NCBI GenBank assembly: GCA_025504975.1
Contig: JANUWI010000001.1
Span: 2,232,001 to 2,296,000, forward strand
Direction of reading: 5' to 3'
Origin: Plenodomus lindquistii
Lineage: Eukaryota; Ascomycota; Dothideomycetes; Pleosporales; Leptosphaeriaceae
DNA: 64,000 nucleotides
The notes below the pieces were generated by a model. That model had not been told where the DNA came from, did not search any database, and saw only the letters and a list, made by a program, of their open reading frames with translations. A program made the translations under genes and the position numbers. This document shows, in pieces, positions 1 through 10,356 of the stretch (positions are counted from its first letter, which is position 1; each line of letters starts with the position of its first letter).

Positions 1-470
1 TGTCTTCTCATACCCCGAAGACTTTTATACACTTTGAGTTCTGAATATCTTTGGACATCATGAAAAGCGGGAGACTAGTGAGCTGGTTTGGGTCCAGTGT
101 GTAGTGGCGGCATTGACCAATGGCTGTGGGCTTGATACTGTGCCTTGTGAAGTCTACCCAATGAGATGTCGCGCATTGTGTTAGCTTCCCATACTTCTGC
201 AGCATGTTGATTTGTTCTTTACACAAAATATTCAATTAGCGTATCTGCGCAGGTCCTTTGCCAGACTACTCAACGACCGGCTATGCTCCTGCCGTAGCCC
301 ATCTCGAAGAGGGTTAGCTCGTTTCCAACCGAGATTGCTCAATGGATGACAATCCACCACGATCCTGAATCAGGCCATTAGGCGTCCCATCGTTACTTAT
401 ACCGTAGCCGTCGCAATTCGATTTTTGCGTTTCGTAAGCGTAGCAACTCTGATTTAATCCATCCGCCAAA
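1..470. other. intergenic / upstream region, no supported gene
   Basis: Only short frames occur here and none has coding character. The last ~150 bases are the probable promoter and 5' leader of the gene starting at 471. Confidence 0.4.
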
Positions 471-1139
471 ATGTCAGCACCTATCGCCAAATTCGCTGCC
501 CGCGCTGGCACCATATCATCTTGCGTATCAATCATCGCCGAGGGCGCTTGCGGCGATGAAAACTGGAACTTTACTCGAGGAATATATACCGTGTGTTGTG
601 ATGGCGACATTATCGATTCAACCGGATATAACAGCTACGCTGGGTACGACCTCCGCCTGGAAAACCTCTTGTGCTGCCATGGCCAGGAACCAGGATCAGG
701 TCCATTAAACGATCAGATGGAAGCCTGCTCGACGAGTGGCGGGCAGCGGCTAAGGGAGCTTCTGGAGACCAGTACTGAGGTGGCAAAACCGTGGACGACA
801 ACTGTGGGAGGCCAGGCGAGCACGATCCAGGCGGAGTGTTTCTGGAGTCAATTAAGTAGGGGAGAGGAAGCGCCAAGGATCGCGTCGTTGGCAACTTCGT
901 CGGAAATCTCAGGTTCTGAAGTTAGCGCAACGTTGTCGTCGCTCCTTGGTTCTCAGACCATTCGCAGTGGCTCGGCCGTCGCAACGTCAAGCGCTACGGT
1001 CAGCACTGGCGTGGCGGCCTCGTTATCAGCCTCCGCTTCTGCTTCTGCGACAGCTGCGACGGGAGCTGCCGCCCTTGTCGCCTTACCAGGCTGGGTCGCT
1101 TTGTGCTCAGCTCTCGCATTGGTTGTGCTTGCAGTGTGA
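471..1139 (+). CDS. Ser/Ala-rich protein with Cys-rich N-terminal half and hydrophobic C-terminal tail
   Basis: Single-exon frame of 222 residues. The ATG at 471 sits in a good fungal context (CAAAATGTC). The N-terminal half has scattered cysteines, including a CC pair near residue 42 and a CCHG motif near residue 68. Residues ~145-195 are a Ser/Ala/Thr-rich stretch of the kind that is often O-glycosylated. The last ~25 residues are strongly hydrophobic and end at the stop, which is the usual layout of a GPI-anchor signal or a tail anchor. I see no clear N-terminal signal peptide, so either an upstream exon is missing from this model or the protein is tail-anchored. A cell-surface role is inference from composition. 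The family is not recognised. Confidence 0.6.
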   Translation: MSAPIAKFAARAGTISSCVSIIAEGACGDENWNFTRGIYTVCCDGDIIDSTGYNSYAGYDLRLENLLCCHGQEPGSGPLNDQMEACSTSGGQRLRELLETSTEVAKPWTTTVGGQASTIQAECFWSQLSRGEEAPRIASLATSSEISGSEVSATLSSLLGSQTIRSGSAVATSSATVSTGVAASLSASASASATAATGAAALVALPGWVALCSALALVVLAV

Positions 1140-1664
1140 GAAAGAGTTGAGAAAGAGACTCGGCTGGCCTCTGGGAAAGCTGTAGCGTTAGGATGCATGA
1201 AGTCTCGAGAGTACATGATGCGCAGCACACCACAATGGACATTTTGGAAGGGGGAAGTTTTGCTAGATATACTCTATTGATATCCAGAGTCTGATACACC
1301 GACCCAACCGACGCCCGTTTCGGTACGTGGGTCTGATCATACAGCGGACACCATAGAGCTTTGCGTTTCAGCGTACAACGCCGCACGGGATTGAGGCGCG
1401 TAATCTTGCGCATGGATAGATAAACGTGAATACATCGCGATCCTTTCTTCATGATAGCGGCAGAGCTGCAAGATATTGACACGTCTTGACCGTAAGGAGC
1501 CATAGCTGCATCGTTTCAAGCGCTGGCGTACGATCCTGTCTCGGCCTTCGGCGAACGCTTCGACTGACGCCAGTTGCGGGTGGATGTGCTTGCTGTGAGA
1601 ATGTAGGTGAAACTACAAGCGACGTCAGTTTGAGGCCTGGAGATTGATGAATGGAGAGTCTAGC
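1140..1664. other. intergenic, convergent 3' regions
   Basis: Lies between the plus-strand gene ending at 1139 and the minus-strand gene ending at 1665. Overlapping antisense frames exist but look like chance frames; nothing else is seen. Confidence 0.4.
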
Positions 1665-2100
1665 TTACAAGAGAAGCAAAGTGATAGCAGCCGCAACACC
1701 AATTGTAGCACAAGAGCTGCCGCGACACCGGCCCCCTTGGAACTTGTCAGCCCTAGTCTGTATCCATTAATCCAAGAAATTACGTACCACCCATACACGA
1801 AATAATGAAAGCTGTAAACCAGAGTAAGCAATCCAGCGCGTCCATGATGACGTATGCCTTGAGGCTGGCAAAGCGCTTGAACCTTTCCATCTTCTTCGTA
1901 AGATACTGATACAGTAAGAAGATAGCTGACTTTATCGCGTAGACAAGAACGAGGGTCGTGCTTCGACTTCGCGGCATTGAGTTGTCTGCGAGTAACGCGC
2001 ACCCAGCGATGAATGCGGCGAGCACAAGGACAGCTTGGGTGATATGGATTGGCCGACTGAAACGCTCGAGATAAACGAAGTAAGCGTCAAGAAATGTCAT
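1665..2100 (-). CDS. small four-helix MARVEL-like membrane protein
   Basis: Two-exon model, complement(join(1665..1735,1788..2100)), 127 residues. Exon 1 starts at the ATG at 2100 and holds three hydrophobic helices, roughly residues 19-37, 47-66 and 80-102. A GTACGT donor and a CTGAC branch followed by an AAG acceptor give a 52-nt intron. Exon 2 then carries two cysteines and a fourth hydrophobic stretch ending at TAA. Four helices, short loops and a Cys pair before the last helix match fungal MARVEL-type proteins, which usually sit in plasma membrane or eisosome-related domains. The family call is inference from topology. An alternative acceptor (CTAG at about 1752) would give a different hydrophobic C-terminus, so exon 2 is the weak part. 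Confidence 0.5.
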
Positions 2101-3514
2101 GTTGTCGGAAAAAGTAATCTATGATTGTTGGAGGGAGATTATTGAGTAGGTTGGTGTTGTTGTTTCTCAAGTTGGTGGATGCGGAAAAGGGTGATGAGTT
2201 GTAGGGCAGGGCGCCCCCTGACTTTATGTATGCCATTGTGAGAGCCGAATGAGGGAAGATTGCTGTTACGCGTAATGTGTAGCCTGCACATGGTCCGCGT
2301 TGTTGAGGCTGTGGACCTGTTTGGCAGCACTGCAGTAAAGCGGGTTGAGATGTTGCGACGGAACGCATCGTATTTCTTAGCGCCCGCTCGGATTCGGATA
2401 CGGCGTTACGGCGTTACGACAATACGACGGTGGAACCGCCAAGACCTGGCGACGCGAGCTCTGCTGCGGTTTCAATCTGCAATGACAAAGCGTTGTTTGC
2501 CCACTGCGTCCTTGCTGTTTCTTCAAACGTCTTGTGTGACGCGCAGATGCAACACATTACCCCATACTATGCTTGCCCTGCGCTTTTCAGAGGCCTTGCC
2601 GTGTTGTGTCGCGCCCACCTTTTGTTCCACACCTGTCTCCTGTTCCACATCTCGTGAACGTGGACGCCAAATGTCGAGTCTTACTTCTGTGCTTCAATTC
2701 ACCTAAATGTCCACTTTCAATTTGCTGTCTACGACATGGCGAAAGTTCTTGGTCTAGTCTACCTCCCAGCTGAGGTGAAGGATGATAAGGTGACACGACG
2801 ACATCACCCGCATTCTCATTTGACAGTCCGATCATCTCATTTAACCCATGCTCCGTCCTTCTGGCAACGTTCCAAATCCCATCCTTCTTGGGATCATGCT
2901 GTTAACGTCGTCATCATTCGATAAAAGAGCTTCTGGGGACTCCACACGGCGCATCATTATGGGCGCGCTGAGTACCCTTTTAAAATACTTCAAGAGCTAG
3001 GCGGCCTCGGGTATTGGGGCTTGTGTATTTGTACCTCTAAAGATGCGTCATCTGTACTTACAACGACTCCAGAGCCTCATCGTGCTCTCCAAACCGGTCT
3101 ATCGAAGCTCGCCAGTTGTTACTTGTATACACTCATCGTTATACTCTAGGACGTTACAGTCCAATTTGCAAACGGCCGTATGCGAGAAGTGAGCGATTTC
3201 GGAAACACCAGGTTGAGGGAAATTCTTGTCGGCAGCGACAAACGATGTTCTCACCGCAGTTGCCACTTCTAATTAGGGCGCCGCAGAAAATGATCACCAC
3301 TTTCACCGCAGGTAGCGACCACATCCGCAACCAGGCCCAAACCTCCTGCAACCTCTAATCGGAAGCTTGCGCGCTATGCTACCATTCTTCCCTCACTTCT
3401 AAAATATGAGCCTCGAGTCGTCGGTCACCCATAGCGCCTTCCCCAGCTCACCCGCCTCACTACACTCTCAACAACAGAATCGCCACTGCATCAAGATTGC
3501 CACCTCCATTCAGG
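2101..3514. other. intergenic, ~1.4 kb
   Basis: Divergent region between the minus-strand gene starting at 2100 and the plus-strand gene starting at 3515. Frames at 2260-2835 overlap on both strands and lack recognisable protein character. A leading non-coding exon of the downstream gene may lie near 3400-3500. No repeat or RNA gene seen. Confidence 0.35.
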
Positions 3515-5044
3515 ATGACATCGCGAACACTGGTACAAGATATATTCCCGCGCACTGCGATGGGTCAGCACATTCAGAACTTCTCGTCACAAGGCAGCAC
3601 ACTGGGGGATTTCTACGTGACGCGCGACTCCACTGGATCGATCGTCCTCGCAGATGCGAAGCTGTACAACAACATCTTCACTCGAGTCATCATCGACGAC
3701 CCCGTGCTACTGCGCATGTTTGCACCCGGAGCGATTGCACGTCAAGACTATCTCTCTGGCGGTCGGTGGCCTCAGCTGCAATTGAACTGTGTCCAGCATG
3801 GCGAGGCTCGTCAATACATATATGACGCATTGCACACAATTTCAGATACTTTGCGCGCTGAGGCAGATACTCGAGATTTTGGCGAGACTCAGGCGGAGCT
3901 GGCAGCTGATCCTCCCGCACGCTTCGACCTTGGCCGATTGGTTGATCTCTCGCGTTTTCCAAATGGGACGACGCTGAGCGCAGAGGAGTATCGCATGGCT
4001 CCCTTGCGTGACCGAGGTGCAGTGTACAACAAGATCCAGCAGACGTTCTATCCAGGTAGTGACCCAGATCGTCCACGGCTCAATCTTGCAAAACCCCTCG
4101 AACGTCAACCTCTGGTACTGCCTGCTCGGGTCGATGTTGTTCTTGGAGCTACAAACGGTGTGTCCCAGGCAGAGGGCCCCACTATAGCACGCAGTAGCGA
4201 GGAGATGTCAGATGCAATGCGCGGTCCAAGTCAGGCCATCGCTGTGGTGACAAGTGGGGACGACAGTACCGGAGAGTCCACCGAGCCTGCGACGCCTGGA
4301 TCAGTCGAGGCTTCACCACTGCCTGCATCAAACGACCTCGACGCACGCTTGAGTCAATGTGGACACAATACAAATGGACATCCAGGTACTGCCCTCCTCT
4401 CCCAAATTTCTAAAATTCATTTTGAATTAGCTCAATTGATCACCGATTTAGATTTCGAAGCGCAACCAACTCCGCACGCCGAGCCGAGCCACATCATCAA
4501 GCATGCACCATCATCATCCTCAACTCCCAATTATGGTTTGGCCCACGCCCGTCCATCTCTGCATGAGAGATTCATACCGCCAGGACCGGATACCATGAGT
4601 AGCACGCCTGTTGCCCCGCACTTCCAGCCTATTCCCAATGGACTTTCTGATGTTGCGACTGCTCCCGTTGCTCCTTTAGCTGCCTCCCACGCACCAGGTC
4701 CCAGTCGAAGCCGCGTGACGGGTCGACGTTCCACCGCAGCTCGCGATCGAAGTTACGACGCAGACCAAGGTCTCTATCCAAAAGGCAAACGCCGCGAAGC
4801 TGGCAAGGCCTTGTGGGACAAAGTGAATTACCTACTTCCCGATGACGCAAGCCGGACAAAGTATCGTACGTACGTTCAGACTACGCGAATGAACCTGTAT
4901 CACGACACTGTAGCGAGGGCGGCTTTTCACGAGGAGCTAGCGGCGTTCGTGATCAGCATGGGTGTTGTTCGAGAGCATAACGAGTATGCGCAGTTCTTGC
5001 GGTCTGGTTACAATAAGGAGTTCCATATGCCGAATGTCGAGTAG
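3515..5044 (+). CDS. hypothetical protein, 509 aa, disordered middle and conserved-looking C-terminal domain
   Basis: One long frame with its first ATG at 3515. The N-terminal ~190 residues look folded (mixed hydrophobic pattern, several Arg/Asp-rich helices). Residues ~200-410 are low-complexity, rich in Pro, Ser, Ala and Thr, and probably disordered. The last ~80 residues, beginning with a basic KGKRREAGK segment, look like a compact helical domain (KALWDKVNYLL, then AFHEELAAFV). No catalytic motif, signal peptide or membrane segment is visible and I do not recognise the family. A short intron near 4385 (GGTACTG) cannot be excluded but is not needed. A nuclear or cytosolic adaptor would fit the layout, but that is a guess. 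Confidence 0.6.
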   Translation: MTSRTLVQDIFPRTAMGQHIQNFSSQGSTLGDFYVTRDSTGSIVLADAKLYNNIFTRVIIDDPVLLRMFAPGAIARQDYLSGGRWPQLQLNCVQHGEARQYIYDALHTISDTLRAEADTRDFGETQAELAADPPARFDLGRLVDLSRFPNGTTLSAEEYRMAPLRDRGAVYNKIQQTFYPGSDPDRPRLNLAKPLERQPLVLPARVDVVLGATNGVSQAEGPTIARSSEEMSDAMRGPSQAIAVVTSGDDSTGESTEPATPGSVEASPLPASNDLDARLSQCGHNTNGHPGTALLSQISKIHFELAQLITDLDFEAQPTPHAEPSHIIKHAPSSSSTPNYGLAHARPSLHERFIPPGPDTMSSTPVAPHFQPIPNGLSDVATAPVAPLAASHAPGPSRSRVTGRRSTAARDRSYDADQGLYPKGKRREAGKALWDKVNYLLPDDASRTKYRTYVQTTRMNLYHDTVARAAFHEELAAFVISMGVVREHNEYAQFLRSGYNKEFHMPNVE

Positions 5045-5607
5045 GTGTGTCTGGTTTGGAGAGAGCTGCATGGAAAGAGTGCACAAAAGCAGATCAACGC
5101 CGCACGTAAGAGTTCATAACAGATTCAGGTACTCGCCTGTCGGCAGTCTTGTCGGCGATATTTTCTTATAGATGAAGCCTTTCTCGGGCTCATCAGGGTA
5201 TTCTTCCAGTACTTTGATGATGATAATTGATAGTTTGAGCCTGTTCATCTTGCTTACGCGTGCCAGAGTCTCGATCGGCCAGGTAAGGCCAGTCTTACTT
5301 CTTGTAAGATCAGCCTCAGCGCATGTTTTTCCATTGCTCTCCTTCCTCTTCGCAACAGACCACGATAACGCAATCACCGTTTCGTCATATTGTTCGTGCC
5401 TCTGTAGGTACCCACATGAACATCTGCAATTCTCACCGTTAGTTGATTGCTGCCAAGCATCAGATACGCACTTCTCGCAGGCAAATGGTCCTAATCACCT
5501 GGTGCCCTTGAACTGCGCATCGTGAGGCCTGGCAATCTTGCCCTCAATGATAACTTTCACGGTGACTCGCCCAGACAATTCTTCCCATCGAGAATCTGGA
5601 TCACATA
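5045..5607. other. intergenic
   Basis: 3' region of the preceding gene and upstream region of the small gene at 5608. A plus-strand frame at 5172-5525 has mixed composition without recognisable features; I do not call it. Confidence 0.35.
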
Positions 5608-5907
5608 ATGTCCGAAACCTCACACGCATCCTCATCGCCAAATGCGGGCGAAAGTCCCTCAGGAAGGGACGTATATCCTGAAGCCACGACGGCGGCGCCC
5701 AACACGACTCTTGATACGCTCAGATCCGAGATCAACCAAATACTATCTTCTAGTGCCGTAGCCCATACACACCTTGACGATACCATTACTTTCGCCATCT
5801 ACTACAACTTCATCACCGAATACAATGGTCGAACAAGCGTGCCACTTGAGCCTTATCGGCGTGGATTGAGTAAAGTCTACTTTGCGCATCCCGAGATCGC
5901 TGGGTAG
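5608..5907 (+). CDS. small hypothetical protein, 99 aa (possibly incomplete)
   Basis: ATG at 5608 opens a 99-residue frame. The first ~35 residues are Ser/Pro/Ala-rich and probably flexible. The rest has an ordered pattern: an amphipathic helix (LDTLRSEINQIL) followed by aromatic-rich sequence (ITFAIYYNFITEY). It ends at a TAG within GGGTAGTATG, where a GTAGTA donor could lead into a further exon, so the C-terminus may be truncated in this model. No family is recognised. Composition is better than the random frames around it, but evidence for expression is lacking. Confidence 0.35.
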   Translation: MSETSHASSSPNAGESPSGRDVYPEATTAAPNTTLDTLRSEINQILSSSAVAHTHLDDTITFAIYYNFITEYNGRTSVPLEPYRRGLSKVYFAHPEIAG

Positions 5908-7200
5908 TATGCTAGACTTGCTGCGGGACAAGCTAAGGTGAAACAACGAACCAGAAGGAAAATACCATACTGCCTACATCTTCGGACTCTGACCTGGAAA
6001 CAACGGGAAAAGGCATGGCTGGCTGAAGTTGACGATGACAGATCGGGTAAAAGCCGAGCGCCACCAGAGCCATGGTGGCTAGTTTATATCTACATAAAAA
6101 CCGCGGATGACTTCTTCCTTTCTGGCATTCGCGACTATCCGGAGGCCAGAGTTGGGAACGTCAGTTACTGACAGCTTAGACGAAGGATAGACTGAACCGA
6201 CCTCTCCCTCACCACTGCAAAGCTTGGTCTTGATCTTCAAGATGAGTACAAGCGGCGACTATTTTACAAAGAAGATAAGATCCACGAGAGGGGGGAGAGG
6301 TAATGACGGTGGGGCTGCCCACTTCCATGAATAGGTAGTCAATTAAAGCATATTCAGAAACTCGATACCTGACGTATCGAGCGTACATATTCTTCGTCGC
6401 TTGCAAGTCATAGGATGGATCGTAAAATGCTACAGCAAGGTTTTTCCCTTCGTTATGAATCACCTGATTCACCTTTGTCACATATCCATGGTGATGTGCC
6501 AAAATTACGCCTTTACTAACCGCCACTCAAAAGTACAATGATGATAGTGCAGAGCTCATGAGGTTTAGGCAACGACTGAGGGATCGAGAGCCGCATTGGT
6601 AATGATCGATATTGCTTAGCATGGTGTAACTTCCGAGTTCAACATTCTTACGAACGATGGGAATGGCCCCTGGGGTATCAACGGTGAAGTCGGGCGTGAG
6701 ATAATCCCAGCTCGCCATACGTACGTGCACAGGCTTATGTCAAGGGGTATTGCGGATCCGTGGCCGCAACCATTCCGGACTGAGATTCAAATGCTGGCTA
6801 AGAGGTTGGGGAGGGTGTGGAAGGATGTGTGGAGAGAAGTCTACGAGTACTGGGATCTGGAAAACGGCGCTAATGGGCAGCACTACAAGTAGAATAGGGC
6901 GCGATACTTGGGTAAAGATCCGCAATTAGGTGACGACCAGAGACCACTTATCTCGATGTGGTGATTTCAACCCTGGAATCTTCATGCATGGGTCTAAACG
7001 ATGGTCTACTTTATTTGCCATTTAACATTGTGAATGTAATCTTGAAGATCTGATCCTACTTCCAATACGAACCCGGCATGCACTGGAATACTCGACCTAT
7101 CCAATTCTCCTTTTTCCACTTGCCATGCAGTTGGTGTTTGCCCATTTCACTATCAGCTGCTAAGCATTCTCCTCAGAGCACTGAAATGCCACACCTTCGA
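5908..7200. other. gene-poor stretch with coding-like fragments on the minus strand
   Basis: Apart from the fragments listed at 6209-6730, a minus-strand frame at 6740-6925 has a Pro-rich hydrophobic sequence. The rest shows no feature. Confidence 0.3.
6209..6730 (-). pseudogene. possible gene remnant, two coding-like frames out of register
   Basis: Read on the minus strand, 6730-6527 encodes a peptide with ordinary protein character (begins MASWDYLTPDF after four residues, later LSNIDHYQC), and 6526-6209 continues in another frame with YVTKVNQVIHNEGKNLAVAF and a Tyr-rich stretch (YARYVRYRVSEYALIDYLF). The two frames meet at TTTTGAGTGG with no splice pair that joins them in phase. This suggests either a frameshifted remnant or a small gene whose exons I could not resolve. 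I do not recognise the family. Confidence 0.25.
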
Positions 7201-9489
7201 TCAACCTTCTTCCACCGCTACCTCAGATGTGGTAGGGGTAGGCAGGGTGTCCATGTACCGACTATGAAAAGTGTCGGCATCGTTTTCGGAGTCTGACGGC
7301 TCATCCTTTGGCTCCTCAGGCCAGTCCTCAGGAGGGTCATTATCCCCTCCATAAACCCGTTGAGATTCTTCGATGATTGGAAAAGCAAGTGAGCAGATCT
7401 CTTGAACTCTCCTTTGAACAGCGTCCTGGGCGATGATCTTCTTGCTATGTGCAGCTGTTTCGGCACTTTCAGCGCTTTCATTGCCTTTATTGGCTGCGCC
7501 CGTTAACCTGAGATCATCGAAGGTCATCGGCTCGTAGGGAACACGCATGCCAATTCGGGGCCACTTAGGACCTGGATATTTGATATTGTGTAGTAATGCA
7601 AAATGGTCTTTTAATCTCTTCTCATAGTGAGTTATACCGGACTGAGGGACATAGCCATCTGCGCCTCCCAGAGACGCATCTTTGGGAATGTCAATTCGGA
7701 GCGTTGGCCATGCAGCGGCTTCTTCTGGCTGACCAGGCTTCAAAGGCTGCTCAGGGTAGGCATAGAAACAATCATCTGGGGTGTGTGTCCAGAAAGCGCG
7801 ACATTTAGCACTATGCAAACGCCCACCATCCCTTCCGCTCCTACGGTCAAGAGTCATTGGTCTGTCTTTGGTCATTTTAGACCCGATAGGAACATCTTTC
7901 AGTACAGAATCATCGTCGGTACCATCGAGAAGCGGCGACTTTGGTGTTGAGTCAACATCTGAGGATGGACTATGTAGTTTGAAATACTGCCGCTCCCGGC
8001 GACCACTAGTCTCCTTCGCCCACACCGTAGTCACGAGTGGAAGCTTATCATATTTCCGAACTTGTGGACCTCGTCTGCACTCATTGGCGGGATAGGGGTA
8101 TTCGATCGTGGCCCTGACCTTCGGCGATTCAGGCGATTCGTCCACTGTGGGGTCTTCTTCATCGTCGCTTGGCTGAGATATCATGTCATCATCATCTCTA
8201 TCGCGGCTTCTCTTCTGCCCCGCAGGTGTCGTTTCAGAAATTTCCTCATCTGGCTCTTCGCTGGGCTTCGTTCGTTCTTCGCTGAGTGGGAATTGCATTC
8301 CCGTTTTGACTCTGCCCAAACGGTCGAATGAAGTCCGCCAGTCCCATGAAGATTCCTTGGCCGAGATGAATAGGCCTGTTGCAGTCCGGGTTGTGCCAAA
8401 AGTGTCCAAGGTAATTTGCCTCGCAGTCTCATCAGAGGAGGGCCGGGGCAGAACACGGACACCTGCCGTGGTTGGCTGACTCGCAGTCTCATAACGTTGC
8501 AGTTCAGCCAGACGTCGTGCTTGGTGTGGTAATATACTTGGTGCGTCTTCATCATGGGTGCTGTTTTCAATTTCACTTCTCCTTTGTTCAGTGGCGTCGA
8601 CGTCGAGAGTCGGGTCGCAAGGCACAGGGATCCATTCATCACTAAGATCTCTTGCTAGACCCACAGGCCTCCGTCTCGCAGTCGGTGTCCAGAGATGTAG
8701 TTCACTTGGTCCCACGCGTTTTTCCCCATCGCGATTGGGAGTATCGTTCCCCAACACGTGTTCCAAACCTTGGCGGTAATGGTCAGATCCAACCCCTCGG
8801 ATGTCGAAGCAATCAAGCAGGGGATGCAGCCATTCATGATGCGCATCTTCTGGATCCGCACTGAGCAAATAAGCAGTTCGATGTGGGGTCTTTCCAGCTT
8901 CAGCTTTTTTTTGTCTGGGGGTTGAGATCCCTGAGACGATCCCATCTATTCCTGGAGTTTTGATAGTATAAAAAATCTTCAAGTCCCGCTTGCGCAGTCA
9001 TGTCGTGCTCGCGATCCCTAGCCCTCCTCTTTGTACCGCCTCCATTACTGCGCCATTTGCGATCTACATTGAGTTCGTTCTTCAGCTGCTGCCAAATTGC
9101 CTTCGCGTCTTTTGATGCTTGTGATCTCCCAATAAGCCTCCTTAAAGTGGCTTTCTCTGGTGCCAGATTGTCTCGATAAGTCTCCCCGGCTGCCTTTGTG
9201 TTCTTTTTGTCCTGGTACATCTTTTGAATTCTTTGTTCGATCCTATCATCTGGCCGATTGTTCTTCTGCGACTCCCGCAATGCCTCTCTGAGCGTAGCCT
9301 CTGTGAACCTTTAATCCCGCGACCGGAGTTTCGACCTGCCCGTGTTGTGGCCACACGAGTCGCTGATTGAATTTCAATTGAAGCTCTGATACCAGGAACC
9401 TGACCCAACACTCCTGTGTATTGCGGTGAATACTTTGAGTGTAAAATTATGTCAATTGCTTTTATCTTGTCTGTAAATAGCCACACCAT
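7201..9489 (-). CDS. large hypothetical acidic/charged protein, three-exon model (~703 aa)
   Basis: Model complement(join(7201..8951,9037..9300,9393..9489)), start ATG at 9489. Exon 3 alone holds 583 open codons but has no usable ATG near its start, so upstream exons are required. Donor CCTG/GTATCA with acceptor TTCACAG, and donor GGCG/GTACAA with acceptor CTCCAG, both join open frames in phase. The protein is highly charged: a helical, Arg/Lys/Gln-rich N-terminal region, acidic and Ser-rich clusters in the middle (EEPDEEISE, then SDDEEDPTVDESPES), and a more ordered C-terminal third with many Pro, Trp and aromatic residues (AFWTHTPDDCFYAYP). No known domain, signal peptide or membrane segment is recognised. 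The 8-A run at about 8909-8916 lies inside exon 3; a one-base error there would be an alternative to the second intron. Confidence 0.45.
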
Positions 9490-9580
9490 GTAATACCCAG
9501 TAACATCAATACACTCGATATATGGAAAGAATCAAGTCCATGACTCATCTTGATCTACGTGATAATTTCACACGTTGGGT

Positions 9581-10356
9581 TCAAGGCTCTTCCAAGATAT
9601 CCGCTGCCAAGGGCTGAGCGGCCTCGTGATACGACATCCCAAATTTGTCTTGATCGTCGTCGGACTCAGACTCCTCATCCTTCTCAGGTGTGAAAGGTAT
9701 TTCTATACCGGGGTCTTCTGCGTTGATCACCTCCCATTTGCTTTGTGAGGTACCAACGAGCGGCACAGCCACTGATCTAGTCGCTGTGAATCGACGCACT
9801 TCTTCTGTATGTTCCTTGTCGCTATCCAGCTCTGGGCTCTGATCGTCGACGACCATTTCTATCGCTTATTCTTCTTCTTCTTCTTCATTCTTTTCTTGGG
9901 TATTTTTGTTGCAAAATTTGGAATTCCGTCCCGGCCATCGGTCAGCCGTGGAGGTGATGCCGGCGGAGAGGAGTTGGGAAGCAGCTGGCCAACATTCCAC
10001 TCGTGGCGACCATCCGTTGCTTCAGCGTGTCTAGTTGTTGTCCACCTCGTGTGATCAGTTTGTAGATCTCTCTTCCCCTTTGTGAATTCGTTCGCTTCAT
10101 ACGCAGTAAGATCTCCTGCAGCGAGTCTTCTCGCACGTTCCTTTTTGGCCTTTGTGTGCTTTGCTTTACGGGCTTTCGCGTCCTTCTTTTCTCTTTTGGT
10201 AAGCCTTTTTTGTAACTGTGAGTCATCGTCTTCAGTTTGGTCGAGGTCAGAGTCCTGGTCCGGAAGGACCATGAGTGGCTCATCCTTTTCGGTGTAGAGA
10301 TCTGTTCCATCAATGGTATGACCTGACACCACTGGACCAAGGCAGTCATAGAACAA
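9581..10356 (-). CDS. charged Lys-rich hypothetical protein(s) with a frame change at ~9858
   Basis: Minus-strand 10356-9859 encodes ~165 residues: acidic (DQDSDLDQTEDDDSQ), then strongly basic and helical (KRLTKREKKDAKARKAKH...), ending in a Lys run before TAG. Two bases after that stop an ATG opens a second frame, 9856-9581, of 91 residues that is acidic (FTPEKDEESESDDDQ). The pair may be one gene with an unrecognised intron or an indel, or two small genes. The upstream frame has no early ATG, so a first exon probably lies beyond 10360: an ATG at ~10423 followed by a GTAAGC donor at ~10384 is a candidate, but the phase is not satisfied. The composition suggests a nuclear protein; no family is recognised. 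Confidence 0.35.

Noticed and set aside
2260..2835. Overlapping frames on both strands
   Set aside because: No signal, domain or composition typical of a protein, and the frames shadow each other.
9581..10356. Retroelement ORF1-like basic protein
   Set aside because: No zinc knuckle, reverse transcriptase, integrase or terminal repeats nearby; basic composition alone is not evidence.
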